Assembly: GCF_019303475.1 (NCBI RefSeq)
Contig: NZ_JABLSI010000017.1
Coordinates: 2,023 to 66,022 of the forward strand
Length of the DNA: 64,000 nucleotides
Reading direction: 5' to 3'
Source of the DNA: Streptomyces sp. JJ38
GTDB taxonomy: Bacteria > Actinomycetota > Actinomycetes > Streptomycetales > Streptomycetaceae
Every line of letters begins with the position of its first letter. The first letter of the stretch is position 1. Below, piece by piece: positions 1 to 10,871 of the stretch. The notes beneath the pieces were generated by a model that worked only from the letters and a program-made list of their open reading frames with translations, ran no database searches and had not been told where the DNA came from. The translations under genes and the position numbers were made by a program.

Positions 1-10
1 CCGGGCCGGG

Positions 11-1858
<1,848 letters not shown>

Positions 1859-1984
1859 ACGGTGCGGCTCCTTGTCACGGTGGGGCAATTCCCCAGCGTA
1901 GTCGCACCATTCGCCCCGCACCCGGGGGCGGTCCGGGCGCGGGGCGGAGGCCGGGGTGGAGTCGGCGGGTCAGGCCGGGGCGGG

Positions 1985-3616
1985 TCAGCCCGCGCCCAGG
2001 ATCTCCGCCACGACCGGTCCGGCGTTCGTGCCGCCGTGTCCCGAGTTCGGAATCACCGCGGCGGCGGCCAGGTCGTCGCTGTAGCCGATGAACCACGCGT
2101 TGGGCTTGTCCTGGCCGTCCACCTCCGCGGAACCGGTCTTGCCGCCCTTGTCGCCGCCGACGGAGGCCATCGCCTGGGCGGCGGTGCCGCTGGTGGCCGT
2201 CGTCTTCATCAGCGAGCGCAGCTCGGCCGCCAGCGCCGGGCTCATCGCGCGCGGCGCGGTGGCCAGCTTGCGGTTGTCCACCGTGGGCGGGACGAGGTAC
2301 GGCTGCTTGAACACGCCCGCCTTCACCGTCGCCGCGACGGAGGCCATGTTGAGGGGGTTCGCCCGCACGCCGCCCTGGCCGATCAGGGAGGCGGCCATCT
2401 GGGCGTCGGCCTGCACGGGCACCGAGCCGTCGAACGTCCCGGTGCCGACGCTCCAGGTCAGACCGATGCCGAAGAGGTCCCGGGCCTGCTGGGTGAGGTC
2501 GTCGTCGGCGAGCTCGGGAGCCTGGCTGATGAAGGCGGTGTTGCAGGACGCGGCGAAGCTGTCCCGGAAGGTGCCGCCCTTGATCTCGAACTCGTCCAGG
2601 TTCTGGAACTTCCAGCCGCCGTGGGTGAAGTACTTCGGGCAGGGGTGCGGCTTGTCGGCGCTGGCCAGGTTCTTCTCGATGAGCATCGAAGCGCTGACGA
2701 CCTTCCAGGTCGAGCCCGGGGCGTACGAGCCGCGCAGCGCGAGGTTGAAGCCGCCGGCCGGGGCGTCCGCGATGGCCAGGATCTCGCCGGTGCTGGGCCG
2801 GATGGCGACGGCCGCGCCGTTCTTGTCCTTGAGCGCGGCCTGCGCGGCCCGCTGGAGGTTCGCGTCGATGGTGGTCGGGATCTTGCCCGGCTCGCCCTTC
2901 GACAGCTTCTTCAGAACCTTCTTCTCCTCGCCGCCCTTGTCGACGATCCGCATCGAGACGGGGGCGACGCCCTCGGAGTCCTCGGCGTAGCGCTTGGAGA
3001 CGTCGAGGAGCACCTCCTTCAGCTCGGGGAACTCCTCGGCCGTCAGCTCCTCGCCGTCCCGGTCGACGGTGACCACCTCGGGCATGCCGCCCGCGTCGGT
3101 GACGATCCGCTCCCCCTCGGCCAGCTCCGGGTGCAGCACGGAGGGCTCCCAGTCGATGACGGGCTCCCCGGTGTCGGCGTCCCGGACGACGGTCAGCGCG
3201 CCGTCGTACTCGACGCTGCCGGTCACGTCCTCGTGGGCGACCTGGGCCGTGAGGCCGAAGGGCACCTTCGCCCCGCTGGGCGCGCCCTCGGTGAGCGTCA
3301 CGCCCGTCACCCCGGCGTCCTCGGTGAACGCCGTCAGCGCGGCCCTGGCAGCGCCCTCCTCGTCGGTGAGCTCGGCCGCCTTCGCGGCGTCCCCGGACTC
3401 CCACGCGGTGAGGAACGCCTCCGCCGCGCCCCGCACCTCGGTGGCGCTGAGCGGGCCCGTCTCCTTCTCGCCGGGCTTGCCGTCGTCCTGGCCGCTCACG
3501 GTGCTGTTGCCGCTGTCCCCGTCGTCCCCCACCAGGGCGTACGCGCCGAAACCGGCCGTCGCCACAGCAACGGCACAGACGGCGCCGATCACCGCCATGC
3601 GCTGAGCGTCTCTCAT
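1985..3616 (-). CDS. Penicillin-binding transpeptidase, membrane anchored, with MecA_N/NTF2-like domain
   Basis: A class B penicillin-binding protein of 543 residues that would cross-link peptidoglycan stem peptides outside the membrane. An N-terminal membrane anchor spans about residues 7-28. A linker, an NTF2-like/MecA N-terminal domain (about 55-170) and a dimerisation region follow, then the transpeptidase domain. The catalytic motifs are complete: SxxK is S302-T-W-K305, SxN is S357-C-N, and KTG starts at K493. The ATG at 3616 follows a GAGGAC ribosome-binding site about 4-5 nt away; a second ATG lies six codons in. It is read toward the ABC-F gene and away from pmt. Small class B enzymes of this type, sometimes involved in division or beta-lactam tolerance, are common in streptomycetes. 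Confidence 0.93.
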   Translation of the reverse strand: MRDAQRMAVIGAVCAVAVATAGFGAYALVGDDGDSGNSTVSGQDDGKPGEKETGPLSATEVRGAAEAFLTAWESGDAAKAAELTDEEGAARAALTAFTEDAGVTGVTLTEGAPSGAKVPFGLTAQVAHEDVTGSVEYDGALTVVRDADTGEPVIDWEPSVLHPELAEGERIVTDAGGMPEVVTVDRDGEELTAEEFPELKEVLLDVSKRYAEDSEGVAPVSMRIVDKGGEEKKVLKKLSKGEPGKIPTTIDANLQRAAQAALKDKNGAAVAIRPSTGEILAIADAPAGGFNLALRGSYAPGSTWKVVSASMLIEKNLASADKPHPCPKYFTHGGWKFQNLDEFEIKGGTFRDSFAASCNTAFISQAPELADDDLTQQARDLFGIGLTWSVGTGTFDGSVPVQADAQMAASLIGQGGVRANPLNMASVAATVKAGVFKQPYLVPPTVDNRKLATAPRAMSPALAAELRSLMKTTATSGTAAQAMASVGGDKGGKTGSAEVDGQDKPNAWFIGYSDDLAAAAVIPNSGHGGTNAGPVVAEILGAG

Positions 3617-3756
3617 AAGTCCTCGGTCCTCCACCCCTCCCCGGCGGCCACCGGGGACCACGTCGCACCCTAGAGCACGCGCCCGGCGGTGTGAGGGCAC
3701 CGCCCTTCCCAGAGCCGGGCCGTTGCCGGAGTGTGACAGAGCGGCCCGCCCGCCGG

Positions 3757-5433
3757 TCAGATCCAGGTGCCCAGCCACATGCGGGCGCGCCACTCGGCCA
3801 TGGACAGCTCCTGCCCGGTGTAGAGGGGCCAGAAGTAGACGAAGTTCCACACGACGAGCAGCGCGAGCACCCCGCAGGCCACCAGCCCGACGGCCCGGCG
3901 CACCTCCGTCGAGCGCGGCGGGCCGGCGGCGGCGCCCAGCAGCTGGGCGACCGCGAGGCACAGGAACGGCACGAACACGACGGCGTAGAAGTAGAAGATG
4001 GTGCGTTCCTGGAAGACGAACCACGGCAGGTAGCCCGCCGCGAGCCCGCACAGCAGCGCGCCGGAGCGCCAGTCCCGCCGCAGCGCCCAGCGGTAGAGGG
4101 CGTACACGAGCGCGGCGCAGCCGAGCCACCACAGCAGCGGCGTGCCCAGCGCCAGCACCTCCTGGGCGCAGCCGCCGCCCTCCGCGCAGCCGCCCTCGCC
4201 CGGCTCGCGGGACTCGTAGAAGTACGACACCGGCCGCGCGGTCACGAGCCAGCTCCACGGGTGGGAGTCGTAGGCGTGCTCGTCGGTGAGGTCGACGTGG
4301 AAGGTGAGCTTCTGCCACTCGTAGTGCCACAGGCTGCGCAGCGGGCCGGGCACGAAGCCGAAGGACGTCTCGGCCCCCGGCCCCTCGTGCCAGTTCCGGT
4401 AGTAGCCGCCGTCGCTGGCGAACCAGCCGCTCCAGGACGCCAGGTAGACCAGCCCCGCGACGGGGACGAGCGAGAGGAAGGCGGGGCCCGCGTCCCGGCG
4501 GAGCACGGCCCGCAGCGGTCGCCGGGCCCCCGCGGTGCGCCGGGCTCCGACGTCCCAGGCGACGGCGAGCAGGCCGAACGCGGCCAGCACGAACAGCCCG
4601 CTCCACTTCGTCCCGCAGGCCAGCCCGAGGCAGACCCCGGCCGCGAGCCGCCAGGGCCGCGCGCCCAGCGGCACGGTGCTGGCGACGGCGTCGTCCGGAC
4701 GGTCCCCGGGCAGGGCGGCGGCCAGCCGGGCCCGCGTCCGGTCGCGATCGAGGAGCAGACAGCCGAAGGCCGCCAGCACGAAGAACATGAGGACGATGTC
4801 GAGCAGCGCGGTGCGGCTCATGACGAAGTGCAGCCCGTCCACGGCCAGCAGCGCGCCCGCGACGCAGCCGAGCAGGGTCGAGCGGAACAGCCGGCGGCCG
4901 ATCCGGCACAGCATGAGCACGGACAGGGTGCCCAGCACCGCCACCATGAAGCGCCAGCCGAACGGCGTCAGGCCGAAGAGCTGCTCGCCCACCGCGATGA
5001 CCCACTTGCCCACCGGCGGATGCACGACGTAGGAGGGGGTCTCCAGGAGCGGGATCGACTGCGGGTCGGCCAGGATGGCCTCGTTGGCCCCCTTGTCCCA
5101 GGTGCCCTCGTAGAACAGCTCCCGCAGCGACCAGGCGTCCTTGGCGTAGTACGTCTCGTCGAATATCACCTCGTGCGGGGAGCCGAGCCGCCAGAACCGC
5201 ATCAGCCCGGCCACGAGCGCGACGAGGAGCGGCCCGCCCCAGCCGCGCCACCGCGGCTCGACGCCGAGTGCCGACCACACGCGCGTCCGCGCCACCGGGA
5301 AGGGCGGGACCAGCCGCTCCCGCACGCCGGCGCGCGGCCGGGGGGCGTACCCGTAGCGGCGCAGCCGGTCCGGCCACCCGGAGCGGGTGGGTTCGGTCGC
5401 GGGGCGCCCCGGCGCCGTGATCTCACTCCTCAC
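3757..5433 (-). CDS. pmt: Dolichyl-phosphate-mannose-type protein O-mannosyltransferase (GT39)
   Basis: A multi-pass integral membrane protein of 558 residues in the GT39/PMT family. In actinobacteria this enzyme transfers mannose from polyprenyl-phosphate-mannose to Ser/Thr of exported proteins. The family's acidic pair sits in the first extracellular loop as FDETYYAKDAW, and HPPVGKW follows in the loop as expected. About eleven hydrophobic segments fill the rest, and an Arg/Pro-rich cytoplasmic leader of about 65 residues precedes the first. The GTG at 5433 has no Shine-Dalgarno sequence but lies exactly 6 nt after TACGAT, so it looks leaderless. It diverges from rsmI across a 62-bp gap, an arrangement conserved in actinomycetes. 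Confidence 0.93.
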   Translation of the reverse strand: MRSEITAPGRPATEPTRSGWPDRLRRYGYAPRPRAGVRERLVPPFPVARTRVWSALGVEPRWRGWGGPLLVALVAGLMRFWRLGSPHEVIFDETYYAKDAWSLRELFYEGTWDKGANEAILADPQSIPLLETPSYVVHPPVGKWVIAVGEQLFGLTPFGWRFMVAVLGTLSVLMLCRIGRRLFRSTLLGCVAGALLAVDGLHFVMSRTALLDIVLMFFVLAAFGCLLLDRDRTRARLAAALPGDRPDDAVASTVPLGARPWRLAAGVCLGLACGTKWSGLFVLAAFGLLAVAWDVGARRTAGARRPLRAVLRRDAGPAFLSLVPVAGLVYLASWSGWFASDGGYYRNWHEGPGAETSFGFVPGPLRSLWHYEWQKLTFHVDLTDEHAYDSHPWSWLVTARPVSYFYESREPGEGGCAEGGGCAQEVLALGTPLLWWLGCAALVYALYRWALRRDWRSGALLCGLAAGYLPWFVFQERTIFYFYAVVFVPFLCLAVAQLLGAAAGPPRSTEVRRAVGLVACGVLALLVVWNFVYFWPLYTGQELSMAEWRARMWLGTWI

Positions 5434-5439
5434 CGGGAC

Positions 5440-5445
5440 ATCGTA
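5440..5445 (-). promoter_or_regulatory. -10 box of a leaderless pmt transcript
   Basis: Read on the minus strand this is TACGAT, followed by 6 nt and the GTG start of pmt. No Shine-Dalgarno-like sequence is present. The TANNNT plus 6-7 nt layout puts the transcription start on or next to the start codon. Confidence 0.5.
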
Positions 5446-5483
5446 GGGAACGCGGGGCGCACCGCCCCCGCAGGCGGCGGTGC

Positions 5484-5489
5484 GAGGAT
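5484..5489 (+). promoter_or_regulatory. -10-like box of a leaderless rsmI transcript
   Basis: GAGGAT followed by 6 nt and the GTG of rsmI. It differs from TANNNT at the first position and could also be read as a distant purine-rich RBS, so support is weaker than for the other leaderless starts here. Confidence 0.35.
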
Positions 5490-5495
5490 GGTGCG

Positions 5496-6341
5496 GTGAC
5501 CGGAACGCTCGTACTCGCAGGAACCCCCATCGGCGACGTGGCCGACGCCCCGCCCCGGCTGGCGACGGAGCTGGCCGAGGCCGACATCGTCGCCGCCGAG
5601 GACACCCGACGGCTGCGGCGGCTGACCCAGGCCCTCGGGGTGCGGCCGGCCGGGCGCGTCGTGTCGTACTTCGAGGGCAACGAGGCCGCGCGCACCGAGG
5701 AGCTGACCGGGGAGCTGACCGGCGGGGCCCGGGTCCTGCTGGTGACGGACGCGGGCATGCCGTCCGTGTCCGACCCCGGGTACCGGCTCGTGGCCGCCGC
5801 GGTCGAGCACGGGGTCCGGGTGACGGCCGTGCCCGGGCCGTCGGCGGTGCTGACGGCGCTGGCCCTGTCGGGGCTGCCGGTGGACCGGTTCTGCTTCGAG
5901 GGCTTCCCGCCCCGCAAACCGGGCGAGCGGCGGTCCCGGCTGGCCGAGCTCGCCGGCGAGCGCCGGACCCTCGTCTACTTCGAGTCCCCGCACCGGCTCG
6001 CGGCCACGCTGGCCGCGATGGCGGAGGCGTTCGGCCCGGACCGGCGGGCGGCCGTGTGCCGCGAGTTGACGAAGACGTACGAGGAGGTCCGGCGCGGCCC
6101 GCTGGCGGAGCTGGCCGCCTGGGCCGCGGAGGGCGTGCGCGGGGAGATCACCGTCGTGGTGGCCGGCGCCCCGGAGCCGGACGCCGCCGAGCTGGACGCG
6201 ACGGAGCTCGCCCGGCGGGTCGCGGCTCGCGAGGAGGCGGGCGAGCCGCGCAAGGAGGCCATCGCGGCGGTGGCCAAGGAGACGGGCGTGCGCAAGCGCG
6301 CGGTGTTCGACGCCGTCGTCGCCGCCAAGCCCCGGCCGTAG
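5496..6341 (+). CDS. rsmI: 16S rRNA (cytidine1402-2'-O)-methyltransferase RsmI
   Basis: A 281-residue tetrapyrrole-methylase-fold SAM enzyme that 2'-O-methylates C1402 in the decoding centre of 16S rRNA. Family segments include GTPIGDVADAP at the N-terminus, AAEDTRRLRRL, VSYFEGNE, LVTDAGMPSVSDPGYRL, VPGPSAVLTALALSGLP and YFESPHRL. Length matches the family. The GTG start at 5496 is placed by homology to the usual N-terminus (MTGTLVLAGTP) and by the -10-like box 6 nt upstream. The gene diverges from pmt and precedes further RNA and DNA housekeeping genes on the same strand. Confidence 0.97.
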   Translation: MTGTLVLAGTPIGDVADAPPRLATELAEADIVAAEDTRRLRRLTQALGVRPAGRVVSYFEGNEAARTEELTGELTGGARVLLVTDAGMPSVSDPGYRLVAAAVEHGVRVTAVPGPSAVLTALALSGLPVDRFCFEGFPPRKPGERRSRLAELAGERRTLVYFESPHRLAATLAAMAEAFGPDRRAAVCRELTKTYEEVRRGPLAELAAWAAEGVRGEITVVVAGAPEPDAAELDATELARRVAAREEAGEPRKEAIAAVAKETGVRKRAVFDAVVAAKPRP

Positions 6342-6465
6342 GGTCCCCGGGCCCGGGTCCCGGGGCCCGCCACGCGCCGTATTGCCGTTATGCGGCACTC
6401 TGCACCGATATCTCCTACTCCCCAGTACGGGTTTACGCTCGAATTCGGTAGTGGGAGGAGCCGCG

Positions 6466-6753
6466 ATGACCGACTTCAGGGACGCGCCGCCGCGTACGGT
6501 CCAGGAGTCGTACGCCTTCGCCTGCCTGGCCTGCGGCCAGTCGTGGGAGCAGACGTACGAGATCGAGCACCACGTCGACCGGGACAACCGGCCGTACCTG
6601 CTCTACTTCGCCGACGGCGAGCGGGTCCCCTCCCCGCTCAGCCGGCTCACCTGTCCCCAGTGCACCGGGCACGACGTACGGATCGTGCGCGCGGGGCAGG
6701 CCGCCTCGGTCGCGACGGCGATGGGGGTGGGCTGGCCGCCGCTCAGCCACTGA
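6466..6753 (+). CDS. Small zinc-ribbon protein, function unknown
   Basis: A 95-residue protein with two Cys-x2-Cys knuckles, CLAC near residue 18 and CPQC near residue 66. This suggests one structural zinc ribbon with a long central acidic/aromatic loop (EQTYEIEHHVDRDNRPY). No catalytic motif is recognisable and the product is soluble. The ATG at 6466 is chosen because GGGAGGAG sits 5 nt upstream; a longer reading from 6382 has no such support. It lies between rsmI and a TatD-family gene on the same strand, with its own RBS. I do not assign a function. Confidence 0.8.
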   Translation: MTDFRDAPPRTVQESYAFACLACGQSWEQTYEIEHHVDRDNRPYLLYFADGERVPSPLSRLTCPQCTGHDVRIVRAGQAASVATAMGVGWPPLSH

Positions 6754-6864
6754 GGCCCGCCGGAACGATGACCCGCCGGGGCCGCGCGGCCCGCCGGGAC
6801 CACACGAGCGGCCGGGGCCGCGTGGGCGGACGTCCCGACTGAGCGGGTGGCAGCAGGCAGCCCA

Positions 6865-6870
6865 TAGGAT
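6865..6870 (+). promoter_or_regulatory. -10 box of a leaderless TatD-gene transcript
   Basis: TAGGAT, then 7 nt, then the ATG at 6878. There is no Shine-Dalgarno match in the preceding 15 nt. This is one of the clearest leaderless starts in the window. Confidence 0.55.
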
Positions 6871-6877
6871 CGGACGC

Positions 6878-7732
6878 ATGCCCGCGTCATCGACCGCCGA
6901 CCCGTCCGCGCCACCGCTGCCCGAGCCCCTCGACGTGGCCGTGGCCGACTCCCACACCCACCTCGACATGCAGGACGCCACCGTGGCCGAGGCCCTGGAG
7001 AAGGCAGCCTCGGTCGGGGTCACGACCGTCGTGCAGATCGGCTGCGACCTGGAGCGCGCCCGCTGGGCGGCCGAGGTCGCGGGCGAGCATCCGGCGGTCT
7101 GGGCGGCCGTGGCGCTGCACCCGAACGAGGCGCCGCGGCTGGCGCTGGAGGAGGGCCCCCGGGCGCTGGAGGACGCGCTGGCGGGCATCGCCGAGCTGGC
7201 CGCCCTCCCGCAGGTGCTGGCCGTCGGCGAGACCGGGCTCGACTACTTCCGCACCGGCCCCGAGGGCATCGCCGCCCAGCAGGAGTCCTTCCGCCGGCAC
7301 ATCGCGCTCGCCAAGGAGCTCGACAAGGCACTGGTCATCCACGACCGCGACGCCCACGACGACGTCCTGCGCATCCTGGACGAGGAGGGCGCCCCGGAAC
7401 GGACCGTCTTCCACTGCTACTCCGGCGACGCGGAGATGGCGAAGGTCTGCGCCGCCAAGGGCTACTACATGTCCTTCGCCGGCAACGTGACGTTCAAGAG
7501 CGCCCAACCACTCCGGGACGCCCTGGCCGTTGCCCCGCCGGAGCTGCTGCTCGTCGAGACGGACGCGCCGTTCCTCACCCCCGTCCCCTACCGGGGCCGC
7601 CCGAACGCGCCCTATCTGATCCCGGTCACGCTGCGGGCCATGGCCGAGGTGCGGCGGACGGACGTGAACGTGCTCGCCGGGCACGTCGCGGAGAACACCG
7701 CGCGGGCCTTCGGCTATCCGCCCGCCCCGTAG
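6878..7732 (+). CDS. TatD-family metal-dependent deoxyribonuclease/hydrolase
   Basis: A 284-residue TIM-barrel amidohydrolase of the TatD family. The metal ligands are visible in order: the HxH motif in DSHTHLD (about residues 24-30), Glu in GETGLDYFRT, His in VIHDRDAHDD, His in FHCYSGD, and Asp in ETDAPFLTP. Family members are 3'-5' exodeoxyribonucleases that may act in repair or DNA turnover. The first 20 residues are Pro/Ala-rich and precede the barrel. The gene ends 9 bp before rsmA, and the tatD-rsmA-ispE order is typical for actinobacteria. The start is set by the leaderless -10 box and homology. Confidence 0.95.
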   Translation: MPASSTADPSAPPLPEPLDVAVADSHTHLDMQDATVAEALEKAASVGVTTVVQIGCDLERARWAAEVAGEHPAVWAAVALHPNEAPRLALEEGPRALEDALAGIAELAALPQVLAVGETGLDYFRTGPEGIAAQQESFRRHIALAKELDKALVIHDRDAHDDVLRILDEEGAPERTVFHCYSGDAEMAKVCAAKGYYMSFAGNVTFKSAQPLRDALAVAPPELLLVETDAPFLTPVPYRGRPNAPYLIPVTLRAMAEVRRTDVNVLAGHVAENTARAFGYPPAP

Positions 7733-7735
7733 ACT
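7730..7735 (+). promoter_or_regulatory. -10 box overlapping the tatD stop codon, leaderless rsmA start
   Basis: TAGACT shares its first three bases with the stop codon of the TatD gene and is followed by 6 nt and the GTG of rsmA. There is no Shine-Dalgarno sequence before that GTG. rsmA may therefore have its own leaderless message as well as read-through. Confidence 0.45.
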
Positions 7736-7741
7736 GCCCTG

Positions 7742-8671
7742 GTGAGCACACCCCCCGACCCCGCCGCCGCGGCCGGTGCGCCGGACGCGCTGCTCGGGCC
7801 CGCCGACGTGCGCGAGCTGGCCGCCGCGCTCGGGGTGCGGCCCACCAAACAGCGCGGGCAGAACTTCGTGATCGACGCCAACACCGTCCGCCGCATCGTG
7901 CGCACCGCCCAGGTGCGGCCCGAGGACGTCGTGGTGGAGATCGGCCCGGGGCTGGGCTCCCTGACCCTGGCCCTGCTGGAGACGGCCCGCTGGGTCACCG
8001 CGGTCGAGATCGACGACGCCTTGGCCGCGGCCCTGCCGGGCACGGTGGCCAGCCGCCTGCCCGAGGCCGCCGAGCGGTTCTCCCTCGTCCACTCGGACGC
8101 CATGCGCGTCACCGAGCTGCCGGGCCCCGAGCCCACCGCGCTCGTGGCCAACCTGCCCTACAACGTCGCCGTCCCGGTGCTGCTGCACATGCTCGCCACG
8201 TTCCCGACGATCGAGCGGACGCTGGTCATGGTGCAGTCCGAGGTCGCGGACCGGCTGGCGGCGGCCCCCGGCTCCAAGGTCTACGGCGTGCCGTCCGTCA
8301 AGGCCGCCTGGTACGCGGACGTCAGGCGGGCCGGGGCCATCGGGCGGAACGTGTTCTGGCCCGCGCCGAACGTGGACTCCGGGCTGGTGTCGCTGGTGCG
8401 CCGGGAACCGCCGGCCACCACCGCGAGCCGGGCGGAGGTGTTCGCCGTCGTGGACGCCGCCTTCGCCCAGCGCCGCAAGACGCTGCGGGCCGCGCTGAGC
8501 GGCTGGGCCGGTTCGGCCGCCGCCGCGGAGCAGGCCCTGCGGGCGGCGGGCGTCTCGCCGCAGGCGCGGGGCGAGTCGCTGACGGTGACGGACTTCGCCG
8601 CGATCGCCGAACAGGCGGCGGCCATCGGGAAGAACGTCGAAGAGACGGAACGAACGGTCGAGGGGGACTGA
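7742..8671 (+). CDS. rsmA: 16S rRNA dimethyladenosine transferase RsmA (KsgA)
   Basis: A 309-residue SAM-dependent enzyme that dimethylates A1518 and A1519 near the 3' end of 16S rRNA. Visible motifs are [14 protein letters not shown] at the N-terminus, SAM motif [16 protein letters not shown], acidic motif VEIDDAL, and the adenosine-binding NLPY in [17 protein letters not shown]. The C-terminal domain carries the family segment [12 protein letters not shown]. It ends 4 bp before ispE, the usual actinobacterial pairing. Confidence 0.97.
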   Translation: MSTPPDPAAAAGAPDALLGPADVRELAAALGVRPTKQRGQNFVIDANTVRRIVRTAQVRPEDVVVEIGPGLGSLTLALLETARWVTAVEIDDALAAALPGTVASRLPEAAERFSLVHSDAMRVTELPGPEPTALVANLPYNVAVPVLLHMLATFPTIERTLVMVQSEVADRLAAAPGSKVYGVPSVKAAWYADVRRAGAIGRNVFWPAPNVDSGLVSLVRREPPATTASRAEVFAVVDAAFAQRRKTLRAALSGWAGSAAAAEQALRAAGVSPQARGESLTVTDFAAIAEQAAAIGKNVEETERTVEGD

Positions 8672-8675
8672 CGGG

Positions 8676-9575
8676 ATGAGCGTCACGGTTCGGGTGCCGG
8701 CGAAGGTCAACGTGCAGCTGGCGGTGGGCCCGGCCCGCCCCGACGGCTTCCACGACCTGGCCAACGTGTTCCTCGCCGTCGGCCTGTACGACGAGGTCAC
8801 CGCGACGCCCGCGGCCGAGCCGCGCCTCACCTGCACCGGGCCGGACGCCGGCCAGGTGCCCCTCGACGACTCCAACCTGGCGGTCCGCGCCGCCCGGCTG
8901 CTGGCCGCCCGGCACGGCATCGCCCCCGACGTCCACCTGCACATCGCCAAGGACATCCCGGTCGCCGGCGGCATGGCCGGCGGCAGCGCCGACGCCGCGG
9001 GCGCCCTGCTCGCCTGCGACGCCCTGTGGGGCACCCGCACGCCCCGCGCCGAACTGCTGGAGATCTGCGCGGAGCTGGGCTCGGACGTCCCCTTCTCGCT
9101 GGTCGGCGGCGCCGCCCTCGGCCGGGGCCGGGGCGAGCTGCTGACCCCGCTTCAGGTCGGCGGCACCTTCCACTGGGTCTTCGCGGTGGCCGACGGCGGC
9201 CTGTCCACCCCGGCCGTCTACCGCGAGTTCGACCGGTTGACCGCCGGCCACGACGTCCCCCAGCCCGAGCCGTCCCCGGCCCTGCTCGACGCGCTGCGCA
9301 CCGGCGACGTCCACGGGCTCGCCGCGACCCTCGCCAACGACCTCCAGCCCGCCGCGTTGTCCCTGCGCCCGGCCCTGGCCGACACCCTCGCCGCCGGCAC
9401 GGAGGCGGGCGCCCTCGCCGCCCTCGTCTCCGGCTCCGGCCCGACCTGCGCCTTCCTCACCGCCGACGCGGCCGCCGCCCGCAAGGTGGCCGAGGCTCTC
9501 ACCGCCTCCGGCACCTGCCGCGCCGCCCGCCCCGCCTCCTCCCCGGCCCCCGGCGCCACCGCCCTGCCCGCCTGA
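8676..9575 (+). CDS. ispE: 4-diphosphocytidyl-2-C-methyl-D-erythritol kinase (MEP pathway)
   Basis: A 299-residue GHMP kinase that phosphorylates CDP-methylerythritol in the non-mevalonate isoprenoid pathway. The N-terminus VRVPAKVNVQLAVGP has the family Lys, the ATP loop is PVAGGMAGGSADAAG, and the third GHMP motif appears as LVSGSGPTCAFL. The ATG at 8676 follows a GGGGGA stretch and lies 4 bp after the rsmA stop, so translation is probably coupled. The C-terminal 20 residues are Pro/Ala-rich. The next gene is convergent. Confidence 0.96.
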   Translation: MSVTVRVPAKVNVQLAVGPARPDGFHDLANVFLAVGLYDEVTATPAAEPRLTCTGPDAGQVPLDDSNLAVRAARLLAARHGIAPDVHLHIAKDIPVAGGMAGGSADAAGALLACDALWGTRTPRAELLEICAELGSDVPFSLVGGAALGRGRGELLTPLQVGGTFHWVFAVADGGLSTPAVYREFDRLTAGHDVPQPEPSPALLDALRTGDVHGLAATLANDLQPAALSLRPALADTLAAGTEAGALAALVSGSGPTCAFLTADAAAARKVAEALTASGTCRAARPASSPAPGATALPA

Positions 9576-9593
9576 GCCGGGGCCGGCGGAGCC

Positions 9594-10787
9594 TCAGAGA
9601 CAGCCGCGGAGGGCGCGGACGAGGGCCTGGGGACGGGGGTCGGACGTCACGGACCGCTGAAGGCCGCAGGTGACGTAGCCGAAGCCGAGGCCGTGCTCCG
9701 GGTCGGCGAAGGCGAGCGAGCCGCCGCGGCCCGGGTGTCCGAAGGAGGACGGGGAGAGCAGGGGCGACGAGGGCCCGTGCAGCATGTACCCGGAGCCGAA
9801 GCGGGTGCGGACGAGGAGGACGCGGTCCGGGCCCGCGGATTCCTCGGTGCGGGCGAGCGCGAGCGTGGCCGGAGCGTAGAGCCGGGTCCCGGGGCCGCGC
9901 CCGACGTCGTCCACGGGGCCGAGGAGCGCGGCGTAGAAGCGGGCCAGTGCGTGGGCGGTGGCCACGCCCGCCGAGGCGGGGTGCTCGGCGGCGCGGTAGG
10001 CGGGGTCGTTCTCGTCCGGCAGCGGGTCGATGACGGTGAACGCGCGCCGGGTGACGGAGGTGGGGTCCTGGTGGGCGCGGGCTACGGCGGGTTTGGGACG
10101 GACCTTCAGCCCCGCGGAGGCCGGGGGTTCGGGCGCGGTCACCGGGGCGACGCGTCCCACGCGGTGGGCTTCGGCGTCCGGGAGCCCGATCCACAGGTCC
10201 AGGCCGACCGGGGCGGCGATCTCCTCGGCGAACCAGCGGCCGAGGCTGCGTCCCGTGGCCCGGGCGACGACCTCGCCGAGCAGCCAGCCGTAGGTGTGCG
10301 CGTGGTAGCCGTGGGCGGTGCCGGGCTCCCACAGCGGGGCCTGGGCGGCGAGCGCGGCCGGGCCGCTGGCGCCGTCCCGGGCCTGCTCGGGAGTGAGGGG
10401 GGTGTCGAGGACGGGCAGCCCGGCGCGGTGGGCGAGGAGGTGCCGGACGAGGACGCGCTCCTTGCCGCGGGCCTTGAACTCGGGCCAGTACGTGCCGACG
10501 GGCGCGTCCAGGTCGATCCTTCCGCGCTGGTGCAGCAGGTGGAGGACGGCGGCGGCGGGGCCCTTGGTCGCCGAGCGGACGATCTGCGCGGTCTCGCGCT
10601 GCCAGGGCCGCGCGTCGGTCCCGGAGGCGTCGGCTTCCGCATGGCCGGCCCACAGGTCGACGACGGGGCGGCCGTCGCGGTAGACGGTGACCGCGGCACC
10701 GACGTCACCGCGCTCGGTGAAGCCCGCCCGGAAGGCGTGCAGTACCGGTTCGAAACCGGCGGCCACCGTGCCCTGGACCTCGGTCAC
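9594..10787 (-). CDS. Class C beta-lactamase-like serine hydrolase (S12 family)
   Basis: A 397-residue cytoplasmic-looking serine hydrolase of the beta-lactamase/EstB family, with no signal peptide. The catalytic SxxK is in IVRSATKGPAAAV and a Tyr-containing second motif occurs in HTYGWLLGE. Conserved helices (LLHQRGRIDLDAPV, VLVRHLLAHRAGLP) match family esterases, which more often cleave esters than lactams. The GTG at 10787 has a GGAG about 12 nt upstream, a rather long spacing. It is convergent with ispE with an 18-bp gap, and lies just downstream of the metal transporter operon on the same strand. Confidence 0.9.
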   Translation of the reverse strand: MTEVQGTVAAGFEPVLHAFRAGFTERGDVGAAVTVYRDGRPVVDLWAGHAEADASGTDARPWQRETAQIVRSATKGPAAAVLHLLHQRGRIDLDAPVGTYWPEFKARGKERVLVRHLLAHRAGLPVLDTPLTPEQARDGASGPAALAAQAPLWEPGTAHGYHAHTYGWLLGEVVARATGRSLGRWFAEEIAAPVGLDLWIGLPDAEAHRVGRVAPVTAPEPPASAGLKVRPKPAVARAHQDPTSVTRRAFTVIDPLPDENDPAYRAAEHPASAGVATAHALARFYAALLGPVDDVGRGPGTRLYAPATLALARTEESAGPDRVLLVRTRFGSGYMLHGPSSPLLSPSSFGHPGRGGSLAFADPEHGLGFGYVTCGLQRSVTSDPRPQALVRALRGCL

Positions 10788-10871
10788 TGCGCTGCTGCTC
10801 CTGCCTGGTGCCGTCCGGCCGCCCGCGGGGTGGGCGTGGCCGGTGTCGTACTGGTCGTCCCCTATGGTGCG

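Noticed and set aside
3685..3704. 7-bp inverted repeat GGCGGTG/CACCGCC between pmt and the penicillin-binding protein gene
   Set aside because: It is short and common in GC-rich DNA and lies between same-strand genes; no clear function can be supported.
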